From Thermoplasmata archaeon (GTDB taxonomy: Archaea > Thermoplasmatota > Thermoplasmata > RBG-16-68-12 > JAGMCJ01), in assembly GCA_023130895.1 (NCBI GenBank), contig JAGMAI010000055.1, positions 1 to 34,496 on the forward strand: 34,496 nt of DNA, written 5' to 3'. The notes under the pieces were generated by a model. It searched no databases. It had not been told where the DNA came from and was given only the letters and a program-made list of their open reading frames with translations. A program made the translations under genes and the position numbers. Shown here piece by piece: positions 1 to 9,475 of this stretch. Position 1 is the stretch's first letter, and each line of letters starts with the position of its first letter.

Positions 1-3000
1 CCGAGAAGCTCAAGGGTGATCCGAGCGGGAAAGCTGACAGACCTCATCTTCAACGGAGGGAAGTCCAAGCGGCCCGCCAAGTACACGAGGGTGTCCCTGA
101 TATTCGACAACAAGGACAGGGTATTCCCCGTCGACGCGGACGAGGTGAAGCTCACGAGGTACGTGAACCGCTCGCCTTCCGTGGAGGGAGGCTATAATTC
201 ATATTTCTACATCAACGACAAGCGGTCCAAGCTATCCGAGTTCGATTCCCTGCTCGCACATGCCAGGATAAGCGCGGACGGCTACAACATCGTCCAGCAG
301 GGGGATATCGCCAACATCGTTCAGATGGGCAACGTGGACAGAAGGAAGGTCCTGGACTCCATGGCTGGCATCTCGAAGTACGACGAGGACATCGAGAAGG
401 CCTACAAGAAGAGAGCGGACGTGGAGGAGAACGTGTCGAGGATCGAGATAATACTGGGCGAGATCAAGAAACAGATCCGCCAGCTCGGAAGTGACAGGTC
501 AGGCGCCCTCAAGTACAAGGAGATCAAGGACACGATGGACCTCGCCAACAAGCAGGTTGTCTTCAAGAACAAGGAGATGCTCGAGCATCAGGTCGTCGGC
601 ACGCTGAAGCAGATCGAGAAGTTCGAGTCCGAGAAGGAGAACCTGCTGAAAAGGAGGCAGGAGCTCTCCCAGCGGCTGGAGGAGTCCAGGCTGGAGCTGG
701 AGGACCACGAGAACAAGATGGTCGAGAAGGGCGGGGACGAAGTAAGGAAGCTCAAGCAGAGCATCGACGAACTCAGGATAGAAAGAGCCCGAGCGGAGGA
801 TGGCGCTGAGAACGCGGAGGAAGCCATCACAAAGACCACGGCTGAGATCCGGAACCTCAAGGAAGAGATGAAGAAGGTCGAGGGAGAGCTGGAGAAGCTC
901 TCGGAGGCGCTCCAGGAGACCGGGAAGCGTCTGCGCTCGAGGGAGAAGGAACTAAAGAAGAAGAGCGAGCGGATAGAGGAGTCCGAGCAGGCCGTCACGA
1001 GGTCCGATGCGAGCGCGCTGAAGCTGCAGAAGAACATCATTTCGATGAACAAGCATGTGCACGACTCGGAGGAAGAGCTCCACAAGGTCAAGCTCCAGGA
1101 TGACAGGCTCGAAGCGATGACAGAGAGGAAGAACGAGGAGGTCGCCCAGCTGGAGGAGTCCCAAAAGACAGCGGATTTCGAGCTGAAGGACTCCACCTGG
1201 CAGCTCAAGGAGGCGAACAAGGGCGAGAGGGCGAAGACAAAGAACCTCGACAAGCTGCACAGCGAGCTGGACAGGCTAAGAAAGGATGAGCGGGAACTCG
1301 TCCGGAAGGAAACGGAGCTGGAGGACGCTGTCAAGAGGCTCACCAGGGACTACAACCAGCTCAAGGCGGAGGCCCAGGCCGCAGAGGACGTGCAGAAGGG
1401 ATACACAAGGGCGGTCAGAGCCGTCCTGGAGACCCGGGACAAGGGGAAGATCAAGGGAATCCACGGCACCATCGCTCATCTCGCGAAGGTCGACCCGAAG
1501 TACGAGGTCGCGCTGAACGTCGCGGCCGGAGCGAGGATGCAGGCCATCGTCGTGGAGGATGACTCCGTTGCCGCGAAGGCCATAGAGTTCCTGAGATCCA
1601 AGCGGATCGGGCGGGCAATCTTCCTGCCCCTGAACAAGATGGTGACGAGGAGACCCCGTGGAAAGGCCCTCCTGGCCTCGAAGGAATCTCTCGGCTTTGC
1701 GATCAACCTCGTTGAATTCGACCAGGAATACGAGGCCGCCTTTTCGTATGTGTTCGGGGACACGCTCATAGTGGAGGACCTCGGGTCCGCTAGGAAGCTG
1801 ATGGGCGGCGTGAGGATCACGACGCTTGACGGAGAGCTGATCGAAGCAAGCGGGGCCATGATCGGCGGACAGATCGAGAGGGCCATCATCAAGTTCGGGT
1901 CACCGGACAAGGGAGAGATTGACAAGGTCTCCAAGGAGCTCCGAAGGGCCACGAAGAAGGCGGACGAGACAAGGAAGGAGATCGGGACTATCAGAGACCA
2001 GATCAAGACCGCGGAGGATGGCCTGAGCGACGCGAGAGAAGGGTCGGAGTCGTCCACATTCAAACTGTCCACGCTGAAGGCCAAGATCAAGGATTTCAAG
2101 AAGAAGTCCAGGTCCCTTTCGGAGAAGGTCGAGGAAGCCCTTTCGGACCTGGAGGAGCTGAGCAACAGCAGGGCAACGGCCGCCAAGGAGATCTCCGATT
2201 TGGAAAAGACCATCAGGTCCATGAAGGACGAGAGAGAGGGTGTGAAGAGGAGGCTCGAGAAGTCCACACCGGAGGCCCTTTCCAAGGAGCTCAGGTCCCT
2301 CGAGAAGGAGAGGAGCGGCCTTCGAGAAGAGATCAACGCCCTCGAGTCGAAGAGGGAGACCGTCAAGACGCAGATCGCAGTGATCGACGACAGAAAGAAA
2401 GAGATGACGGAAAGGCTCGAGTTCATGGAGACGTTCATCGAGGAGAACTCCCAGAAGTCAAAGGAGATGGAAAAGAAGAAGAGAGAGTCCAAGGAGAAGC
2501 TCCTCGCCTTGGAGAAGGTCGAGCAGTCGATGGGAGAGGAGCTTAAAGAGATCCGGGACCGCCGGGACGAGGCCTACAGGGAGAAGACGAGGCTCGAGAA
2601 CGAGATCGACAAGATCATCCACAAGATGGACACGAAGGAGGACTTCCTTCTCGGGCTCCAGCGGGAGCTGGATGTCGGGAAGCAGAACCTCGATGAGGCG
2701 GAGAAGACCCTGGAGGGCTATGAGATCGAGAGCACGGACGACCTCCCATCGGCCAACGATCTCAAGAGGACCATCGAGGAGTGCCAGAAGTCTATCGAGA
2801 CCCTGGGCCCCGTCAACATGAGGGCCCTCGAGGACTACGACAGGCAGAAGGACAGACACCAGGAGCTGAAGGACGAGTTCTCGCAGCTCGAGAAGCAGAG
2901 GAAGAACCTCCTCGGTCTGGTCGACGATCTGAACTCCAGGAAGAAGGACGGGCTCATGAAGGTCTTCACCGCGATCAACGAGAACTTCAGGCAGATACAC

Positions 3001-3441
3001 AAGGAGCTCTCGGATGGAGGCGAGGCAGAGCTTGTCCTGGAGAACGAGAAGAACCCCTTCGAGGGCGGACTCCTGATCAAGGCGAGACCGAGGCACAAGA
3101 AGCTCCTCAGGCTGGAAGCGCTCTCGGGCGGCGAGAAGAGCCTGGTCTCGATGGCATTCATCTTCGCACTTCAGCAGTACGACCCGTCCCCGTTCTACTT
3201 CTTGGACGAGGTCGATCAGAACCTGGACGCGGTCAACGCGGAGAAGATAGCCCGGGCGATCAAGGAGCACTCCGCTGTCGCCCAGTTCATCCAGATATCG
3301 CTCAGAAAGGTCACGCTGAAGGAATCGGACAATATCGTGGGCGTCACGATGCAAGACGAGGGAGTCTCCAACGTAGTGATGGAGGTCGGCATAAGGGAGA
3401 CCCCGGAACCCGAGCCCCCCACGGTGGAGGTGACGCCGTGA
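1..3441 (+). CDS. smc: Chromosome segregation protein SMC, 5'-truncated by window edge (Walker A region missing)
   Basis: Frame open from base 1 (PRSSRVIRAGKLTDLIFNGG, typical of the SMC N-lobe after Walker A); long coiled coils; hinge region (KGKIKGIHGTIAHLAKVDPKYEVALNVAAGARMQAIVVEDD); C-terminal signature LSGGEKSLVSMAFIFALQQYDPSPFYFLDEVDQNLDAVN. Confidence 0.97.
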   Translation, partial: PRSSRVIRAGKLTDLIFNGGKSKRPAKYTRVSLIFDNKDRVFPVDADEVKLTRYVNRSPSVEGGYNSYFYINDKRSKLSEFDSLLAHARISADGYNIVQQGDIANIVQMGNVDRRKVLDSMAGISKYDEDIEKAYKKRADVEENVSRIEIILGEIKKQIRQLGSDRSGALKYKEIKDTMDLANKQVVFKNKEMLEHQVVGTLKQIEKFESEKENLLKRRQELSQRLEESRLELEDHENKMVEKGGDEVRKLKQSIDELRIERARAEDGAENAEEAITKTTAEIRNLKEEMKKVEGELEKLSEALQETGKRLRSREKELKKKSERIEESEQAVTRSDASALKLQKNIISMNKHVHDSEEELHKVKLQDDRLEAMTERKNEEVAQLEESQKTADFELKDSTWQLKEANKGERAKTKNLDKLHSELDRLRKDERELVRKETELEDAVKRLTRDYNQLKAEAQAAEDVQKGYTRAVRAVLETRDKGKIKGIHGTIAHLAKVDPKYEVALNVAAGARMQAIVVEDDSVAAKAIEFLRSKRIGRAIFLPLNKMVTRRPRGKALLASKESLGFAINLVEFDQEYEAAFSYVFGDTLIVEDLGSARKLMGGVRITTLDGELIEASGAMIGGQIERAIIKFGSPDKGEIDKVSKELRRATKKADETRKEIGTIRDQIKTAEDGLSDAREGSESSTFKLSTLKAKIKDFKKKSRSLSEKVEEALSDLEELSNSRATAAKEISDLEKTIRSMKDEREGVKRRLEKSTPEALSKELRSLEKERSGLREEINALESKRETVKTQIAVIDDRKKEMTERLEFMETFIEENSQKSKEMEKKKRESKEKLLALEKVEQSMGEELKEIRDRRDEAYREKTRLENEIDKIIHKMDTKEDFLLGLQRELDVGKQNLDEAEKTLEGYEIESTDDLPSANDLKRTIEECQKSIETLGPVNMRALEDYDRQKDRHQELKDEFSQLEKQRKNLLGLVDDLNSRKKDGLMKVFTAINENFRQIHKELSDGGEAELVLENEKNPFEGGLLIKARPRHKKLLRLEALSGGEKSLVSMAFIFALQQYDPSPFYFLDEVDQNLDAVNAEKIARAIKEHSAVAQFIQISLRKVTLKESDNIVGVTMQDEGVSNVVMEVGIRETPEPEPPTVEVTP

Positions 3442-4355
3442 AGGAGAGCTACGAGGCGGTCCTCAACCACCTGCTCTTTCACAAGGCGCTGATCTCCGAG
3501 CAAGAAAACGGTGAAAGGATAACCGAGTACTTGCAGATGATCGAAGAGATAAACAAGGGGATGCACATCGCGTGCAGGGACCCCATGGAGAAGAGCCTCG
3601 CAGCGGCCTTCGAGCTTGTCATCGAGAGCAAGTTCGATCCGTGGGACATAAACCTGGTGGAGTTCACGAAGATGTACTTGAAGAAGGTCAAGCTGGACGG
3701 GGACGTGAATTTCGTGGTGGCGGGCCGCTTGATTCTCATGGCATGGTCCATCCTCAAGCTCCAAAGCGACGAGGTCCTAGAGGACGCTACGCCGCAACTT
3801 CCCGCTGAAGAGTGCTTCTTCTCGGATTGGGACATCCCGCTGGAGTTCTATCAGGCGCCCGAGGACCTTGACTACACCAACGTGATAATGCACACGGGCA
3901 TGAACCCGCTCAAGCAGGCGGTCAGAAGGCAGCCGGAGAGGAAGGTCACCCTGATCGAGCTCGTCGATGCCTTCGATGAGGCGAGAAAGGAGTCCGAGTA
4001 CAGGGCCAGGATCGAATCCCTCAGAGTGGCGAGCACGGAGCAGAGGGACGTGGAGTTCCACTCAAGGGTTCACAAGGAGAATCTGAGCGAGGACATGGTA
4101 GCGACATGGTCGCGAATCCGACAGTTCAACGGCGAGGCGATCCCCCTTCACAACCTATGGGACAACGACGTCTGGGACCGCGTGACGGTGTTCGTATCGG
4201 TGCTCTTCCTCTGCATGATGAACAAAGTGAAACTATGGCAGCGGAGAATGCCGCACGGCGAGATATTCGTGAAGACCCTGGTTGGAGAGGAATTGTTGAC
4301 CCAGGAGGATGTCGCAGAGACCCTCGAAGTGGACAAACTGGCGGTGATGAATTGA
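3438..4355 (+). CDS. scpA: Segregation and condensation protein A (ScpA kleisin)
   Basis: GTG start at 3438 overlaps the smc stop (GTGA). Protein begins VKESYEAVLNHLLFHKALI; contains DPWDINLVEFTKMYLKKVK and C-terminal winged-helix-like segment. The longer ORF from 2781 is antiframe extension within smc. Confidence 0.92.
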   Translation: MKESYEAVLNHLLFHKALISEQENGERITEYLQMIEEINKGMHIACRDPMEKSLAAAFELVIESKFDPWDINLVEFTKMYLKKVKLDGDVNFVVAGRLILMAWSILKLQSDEVLEDATPQLPAEECFFSDWDIPLEFYQAPEDLDYTNVIMHTGMNPLKQAVRRQPERKVTLIELVDAFDEARKESEYRARIESLRVASTEQRDVEFHSRVHKENLSEDMVATWSRIRQFNGEAIPLHNLWDNDVWDRVTVFVSVLFLCMMNKVKLWQRRMPHGEIFVKTLVGEELLTQEDVAETLEVDKLAVMN

Positions 4356-4852
4356 AGGCGAAAGGCGTCGTTGAGGCTGCTCTCTTCTCATCGTCCCACC
4401 CGCTCAGGATAGCCGAGATCTCGGACAGAACTGGCCTGAGCAAGGACGTGGTCAGGAGGTCCCTTGATGACCTGAGAAGGAGATACAACAGTGGCGAGAG
4501 CGCCATAGAGATAAGCAGGATAGGTCAGAGCTACATCATGAAGGTGAAGGAGGGGTACTCGGATGAGGTGCTGGAGTTCTCCGAATCGCATATCGGCCGC
4601 GACGTGCTCAAAACGGCCTCGTTGATAGCATATCATCAACCGATCATGCAGAGCGACCTGAAGATCCTCGTGGGAGGCAAGGTCTACGACCATGTGAAGG
4701 CTCTCAGGGACCTGGGGCTCATCATCACAAGAAGGAGGGGCCCCACATACGAGCTCGTAACCAGTGGGGCGTTCTCGGAATACTTCGGATTACCATCTAG
4801 CAACAGAGAAATCGTGAAGAAGGTGATGGCAGAGAGGATAGGAATACAGTAA
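4352..4852 (+). CDS. scpB: Segregation and condensation protein B (ScpB)
   Basis: TTG start at 4352 overlaps the scpA stop (TTGA). LKAKGVVEAALFSSSHPLRIAEISDRTGLSKDVVRRSLDDL...LIAYHQPIMQSDLKILVGGKVYDHVKALRDLGLIITRRRGPTYELVTS is a typical ScpB winged-helix pattern. Confidence 0.9.
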   Translation: MKAKGVVEAALFSSSHPLRIAEISDRTGLSKDVVRRSLDDLRRRYNSGESAIEISRIGQSYIMKVKEGYSDEVLEFSESHIGRDVLKTASLIAYHQPIMQSDLKILVGGKVYDHVKALRDLGLIITRRRGPTYELVTSGAFSEYFGLPSSNREIVKKVMAERIGIQ

Positions 4853-4987
4853 GCCAAATAGAGTGGTCAAATCATGTGGACGGGTGAGTGTCGTTGAATT
4901 TAAATAGAGGCAGGGTCATAAGTTAAATCTAACGACTGGAAGCTTGATGGAGCACAGCGTATAGCACACTGACTGCGGAGCCTAAGC

Positions 4988-7900
4988 ATGAGTTATCTCA
5001 AACACATCCAGCTATCAAAGCAGCTGGAAGAACGAGCGAAAGAGGCGACCAAGTTCCGACAGCTCGCAGAGAAGGAGCTTGAGGAAGCCAAGAAGGGAAT
5101 CGAAGAGGCCAAGAAGATAGACGCCAACATCGCCGAATCGGAAGCCACTTTTTCTGAGGCAGATGATGCTAAAAGGGGCAAGGACTACAAGCTTGCCCTG
5201 GAGAAGGCCACCGAATCGAAGCAGAAGGCATTGAAAGCGTATCAGGAACGTGTCAAGACAATCGTGGATTCGAGCCTCGTCCTCCTGAAGATGGCCAAGG
5301 ACATAGGGGCGGATACATCATCTGCCGACAGCTTGGCGAAGAGCGCTGGCGAGGCTCTTTCGCAGGATGACCTCGAGAAGTCCATAGAGTTCGCCCAAAA
5401 GAGCTGGGAGAAATCGGAGAAGATACTTCACGAGCACCTGTCAAGTTCGTTCTCGACCGCTCAGTCGATGATCGTTGCCGCCAAGAAGCAGGAGAAGGAC
5501 ACCTCTGTGGCGGAGGACCTCCTGTCGCGTGCAAGGAGCGCTGTGGAAGACCAGGATTACCAGACCGCCATGGACTACATGAACGAGTGTATGGAATCGG
5601 TCAGCTCGGAACTCAGCCAGGACATAAACGGGATGCTTGAGGATGCCCGGGCCATGATAGACGTCTCCAAGGAGATCGGGGAAGACACATCCAAGGTGGA
5701 TGGCATAGTCGAAAGAGCAAGGGCGGAACTCGAGAACAAGGATTTCGAAGGGTCCCTGAACTCCTCCAAGCAGGCGAGAGCGGAGGCGGAGAAGCTCCTC
5801 CACAGAAGCGTCGAGAACGGAATGGACACGGTCGAAAAAGCCATAGCCAAGGCCGAGAGAATCAAGGCGGACACGAGCAAGACGAAGACGCTCCTGTCCG
5901 AGACCAGGGATTCGCTGAAGGGTGGCAACTACAAGGAATCCGTGGTGCTCATCAAGAAGGCCTTGGAGAGCATCGAGAATGCTCAGTTCCAGACCGTACT
6001 CGAGACCATTTCCAGATCCAGATCCAAGTTCGTCACAGCGAGAGACATCGGCGCCGACCTTGGCAAGGCGATGGAACTACTGAACGCCTCAAGGGAATCG
6101 CTGAAGAAGGGCGATTTCGAGAGCGCTCTGGAACACGCTCGGAAGGGCGACGAAGAAGTCGACAGGCTTGTGGAGGAGTTCCGATCTGTTGAGAAGGAAG
6201 TATCTCAGCTCCAGGCCGATTTCGCGGAGGCGGAGGGCCTCGGCGTGGACATATCATCGGCGAAGGCTCTCCTCGACAAGGCGAGCCTGGCGCTCAAGAC
6301 GAGGAGCTTCGGGCGCGTGGCGAAACACATGGAGGAGAGCAAGGACGAGCTGGAGAAGGCACAGTACGAGAGGACCATGGAGCTGATCGAGTCCGCCGAG
6401 CTTGGACTCACTCTCGGAGAGCAGATCGGCGCTGACCTCAGCAAAGCGGACATCATCCTGGAAGAGTGCGTCGTCCTGACGAAGTCCAAGGACTACCTCA
6501 AGGCGATAGGGCTGGCAACCGAGTGCAGGGAAGTCACCGATGGGAAGGTCGATGAACACCTCGTGGAGACCATAGAGAGCCTTAGTGCGTCCGTGGATTC
6601 AATCGGCAAGGAGGCGGTCTCGGCCAGGAAGCGGCTGGACAAGGCGGAGAGCGCGCTCGCGATAAAGGACTTCTCGAAGGCCACCGAGCTCGTGACCGAT
6701 GCGCGGGACCTGCTCGAAGAGAAGTTCAAGGAGAAGGGAACTGGTCTCCTCCAGAGCCTCGAGGCCGGAATCGAGATCGGAAAGGTGATGGGTGAGACCA
6801 CTGACGAGCTCGAGACGAGACTTGAGAGCGTCAGGCAATCGATCCAGGAAGGCAAGTTCAACGAGCTCGTGAAGGTGACGGAGGATGTCGCTTCCGAGGT
6901 TTCGGGGCTGACGGACTCCGCCTTCTCATACGTCAAGGAGAAGGTCGTGGAGGCGAGAAAGGCAGGCGTCAGCATAGAAGAGATGAGGAACCTCCTGAAG
7001 AAGGCGAAAATCGCCATGGGGACGGAGGACTACTCCGATGCTTTGGGCCTGCTCGTGGACTGCAATCGGACCGTGGACGTGCATCTCAAGGACCACAAGG
7101 AGACGTACAACGCGATATCCTCCTCAGCCGCACTCGTCGGTGAGGCCAGAAAGAAGAGGATGGATGTCTCGAAGGCACTCAGGATACTTCTCGCGGCGAA
7201 GAAGGCGTTTGAGGGTCATGACTACGAAAAGGCCCTCGACCTCGCTACCAGGAGCAGGAAAGAAGCCGAGAAGCTCATGGTCCTGTACTCATCCGCGGAG
7301 AAGATCGCTGCCGTCAATGAGAGAATCGAGCTCGCTCAGGGATTGGAAATCGACATCGCCGGGATGAACGGGATCGTAGAAGAGGCAAAGGATGCGATAA
7401 AGGAGAAGAGGTACGAAGCGGCCCTTGAACTGGCGAAGAAGAGCTTGTCCGGCGTAGAGGAGCTTCTCAGGGATGGCATACTCGGCGCCATCACATCATC
7501 ACAATCAATTTCAACGGAGTCCCGCGAGATGGGCATTCTTACGGAGGCGGTGGACGACGACCTCACGGAAGCCAGGAAGCTCCTTGACGAGGGCGACTAC
7601 GATGCATCAGCGAAACTGACAGCCCAGGCAAGAGATGCCCTGTCAGACATGCGCGGGAAGCTCGATGAGGCCGCCGAGAGGGTCAAGGAGGCGAGAACCG
7701 CCCTCCAGGAGATCCAGAGCATGAACGTCGAGTCCCCGGAATCCGTGAGACTGCTCGAAAGAGCGGAAAGGGGCATTGAGACGGGGCGATACGAGGACGC
7801 GCTGGAATCTGCAGAGGAGTGCCTCAGGACATTGCAGCTCGAGAGGGACACGTACATCACTGATATGATAAACTCGTTCATCGAGGTCATCAAGAAGTCC

Positions 7901-9475
7901 AAGCAGGAAGGTGTGAACACAAAATCCGCAGAGGAGCTGATCGCGAGGGCCAAGAACCACTTCAGGGACGGGGAGTACAAGGAGTCCATCGAATTCGCGA
8001 TGAAGAGTGAGAGCGAGGTTGAGAGAGTTGGCCTCCAGCAAGACATGGCCAGAAAGGCCATCACGACCGCGAAGAAGAAGATGGACGGTTTCCCAATCAC
8101 GATCCAAGGGGCAGAGGATTTCCTGCGGGAAGCCCAAGGAGCCTTCAACGGTGGTGAATACCCCAAAGCACTCGAACTGAGCTTGAAGAGTGGGGACGTT
8201 TTCCACGAGGCGGTCGAGGCCTATGAGGATGCGAAGAAGTCGTTCGGACTGGCGGAGAAGATGCGCAACACCATCGTTTCAATAGGCGCGGACTCCTCTG
8301 GAATCGAGAAGATGCTGACCGAGGCCAAGTCCGCGCTCGATTCGGGCAACATGAAGGCGGCCAAGGAGGCCTCTAGTCAGTGCCATGAGTGGGCAACGGG
8401 CGTCGGCGAATCCCATCTGCTCCAGATCGCGACCCAGACGTCAGAGGACGTCGACCTTGCCGAGGAGCTTGGCCTGGAGAGCAGTCTGTCGAGACACAAA
8501 TTGGGAGAGGGCAAGGCCCTAATCAAGACCAGGGACTTCGAGACCGCCAAGGACCTCATCGAATCCGCCAGACAGGAGGTCGAGGGCATTCTGTCCGAGG
8601 TCGCCAACCAGGTGATTGCGAATTCCGAGAGCGCTGTGCGGTACGCCAAGAAGATGGGCGCGGATGTCGCCGAGAACGAGGAGATGATTGCATCCGCGAA
8701 GGAGACCCTCGAGCAGGGGAGATACCAGGACGCTCTCGACATGGCCGAGGAAGCGGTCAAGAAGGTCGAGTCCAGCCGAAAACTCGAGAGGGAGTTCATC
8801 GACCTCACGTACAAGGCGGACAGTATCATCGGTTCAGCGAAGAGGTTCGGGATCGACATCAAAGAGGCGGAGAAGCTCCTCCTTCAGGCCTTGGACGCGA
8901 AGAATGTGAACATCGAGGATGCGAAAGAGCATGCACAGCAGGCACTTGACCTGGCAAACGGGGCAATAGACGGTTTCGCCCCTTCGGTGACCGCTGAGAT
9001 AGACATCGAGAAGGCAGATCTGGATGAATGGATGGATGCGACTCTTACCCTCGAGAACAGCGGAAAGACGCTCGCCAGCAATGTCTCCATCCAGATGCTC
9101 GGAGACGCTGAGACTGAGGGGCTTGAGCCCGTCGAAAGCATCAGGGCGGGCGGCTCGGAGAGTCTCAAGTTCAGGCTCAGGATGACGGCACCAGGGACCG
9201 TGCCTCTGGCGATCAAGGTCATCTCTCACAGGGTTTTCGACGATGCTGAGTACATCGAGGAGAGCATCGCCCAGATCGATGTGACCGGAACTCCCGGGAA
9301 GGAGAAGAAGGACATTATCAAGATGGTTGCCGAGAAGGACACGAAGTGCAATCTCTGCCGTGGGAAGATAAAGAAGGGCTTCCCGATGGTCGTCTGTCCT
9401 TGCGGGGAGGAATTCCACGACACGTGCGCGGGAAGAGTCGAGGAATGTCCCGAATGCGGGACGTCCTTCACCTAG
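4988..9475 (+). CDS. Large helical-repeat protein (about 21 degenerate ~67-aa repeats) with CARDB-like beta domain and C-terminal RING-like zinc module
   Basis: 1495 aa; recurring motif of type 'GADxSKAxxLLxxAxxALxxGDYexALExAxxa'; near the C-terminus LDEWMDATLTLENSGKTLASNVSIQML resembles CARDB/Ig-like folds; end is CNLCRGKIKKGFPMVVCPCGEEFHDTCAGRVEECPECGTSFT. No signal peptide or TM helix seen. Confidence 0.85.
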   Translation: MSYLKHIQLSKQLEERAKEATKFRQLAEKELEEAKKGIEEAKKIDANIAESEATFSEADDAKRGKDYKLALEKATESKQKALKAYQERVKTIVDSSLVLLKMAKDIGADTSSADSLAKSAGEALSQDDLEKSIEFAQKSWEKSEKILHEHLSSSFSTAQSMIVAAKKQEKDTSVAEDLLSRARSAVEDQDYQTAMDYMNECMESVSSELSQDINGMLEDARAMIDVSKEIGEDTSKVDGIVERARAELENKDFEGSLNSSKQARAEAEKLLHRSVENGMDTVEKAIAKAERIKADTSKTKTLLSETRDSLKGGNYKESVVLIKKALESIENAQFQTVLETISRSRSKFVTARDIGADLGKAMELLNASRESLKKGDFESALEHARKGDEEVDRLVEEFRSVEKEVSQLQADFAEAEGLGVDISSAKALLDKASLALKTRSFGRVAKHMEESKDELEKAQYERTMELIESAELGLTLGEQIGADLSKADIILEECVVLTKSKDYLKAIGLATECREVTDGKVDEHLVETIESLSASVDSIGKEAVSARKRLDKAESALAIKDFSKATELVTDARDLLEEKFKEKGTGLLQSLEAGIEIGKVMGETTDELETRLESVRQSIQEGKFNELVKVTEDVASEVSGLTDSAFSYVKEKVVEARKAGVSIEEMRNLLKKAKIAMGTEDYSDALGLLVDCNRTVDVHLKDHKETYNAISSSAALVGEARKKRMDVSKALRILLAAKKAFEGHDYEKALDLATRSRKEAEKLMVLYSSAEKIAAVNERIELAQGLEIDIAGMNGIVEEAKDAIKEKRYEAALELAKKSLSGVEELLRDGILGAITSSQSISTESREMGILTEAVDDDLTEARKLLDEGDYDASAKLTAQARDALSDMRGKLDEAAERVKEARTALQEIQSMNVESPESVRLLERAERGIETGRYEDALESAEECLRTLQLERDTYITDMINSFIEVIKKSKQEGVNTKSAEELIARAKNHFRDGEYKESIEFAMKSESEVERVGLQQDMARKAITTAKKKMDGFPITIQGAEDFLREAQGAFNGGEYPKALELSLKSGDVFHEAVEAYEDAKKSFGLAEKMRNTIVSIGADSSGIEKMLTEAKSALDSGNMKAAKEASSQCHEWATGVGESHLLQIATQTSEDVDLAEELGLESSLSRHKLGEGKALIKTRDFETAKDLIESARQEVEGILSEVANQVIANSESAVRYAKKMGADVAENEEMIASAKETLEQGRYQDALDMAEEAVKKVESSRKLEREFIDLTYKADSIIGSAKRFGIDIKEAEKLLLQALDAKNVNIEDAKEHAQQALDLANGAIDGFAPSVTAEIDIEKADLDEWMDATLTLENSGKTLASNVSIQMLGDAETEGLEPVESIRAGGSESLKFRLRMTAPGTVPLAIKVISHRVFDDAEYIEESIAQIDVTGTPGKEKKDIIKMVAEKDTKCNLCRGKIKKGFPMVVCPCGEEFHDTCAGRVEECPECGTSFT

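Noticed and set aside
588-3354. Long minus-strand ORFs opposite smc (588-1343, 1476-2492, 2458-3354)
   Set aside because: Low-complexity Ser/Leu-rich translations are antisense shadows of a GC-rich, Glu/Lys-rich coiled-coil gene; no recognisable domain or start context.
2781-3437. N-terminal extension of the scpA ORF
   Set aside because: Out-of-frame translation of smc; homologous ScpA sequence begins at the GTG at 3438.
4106-4351. N-terminal extension of the scpB ORF
   Set aside because: Arg/Pro-rich out-of-frame translation of scpA; ScpB homology begins at 4352.
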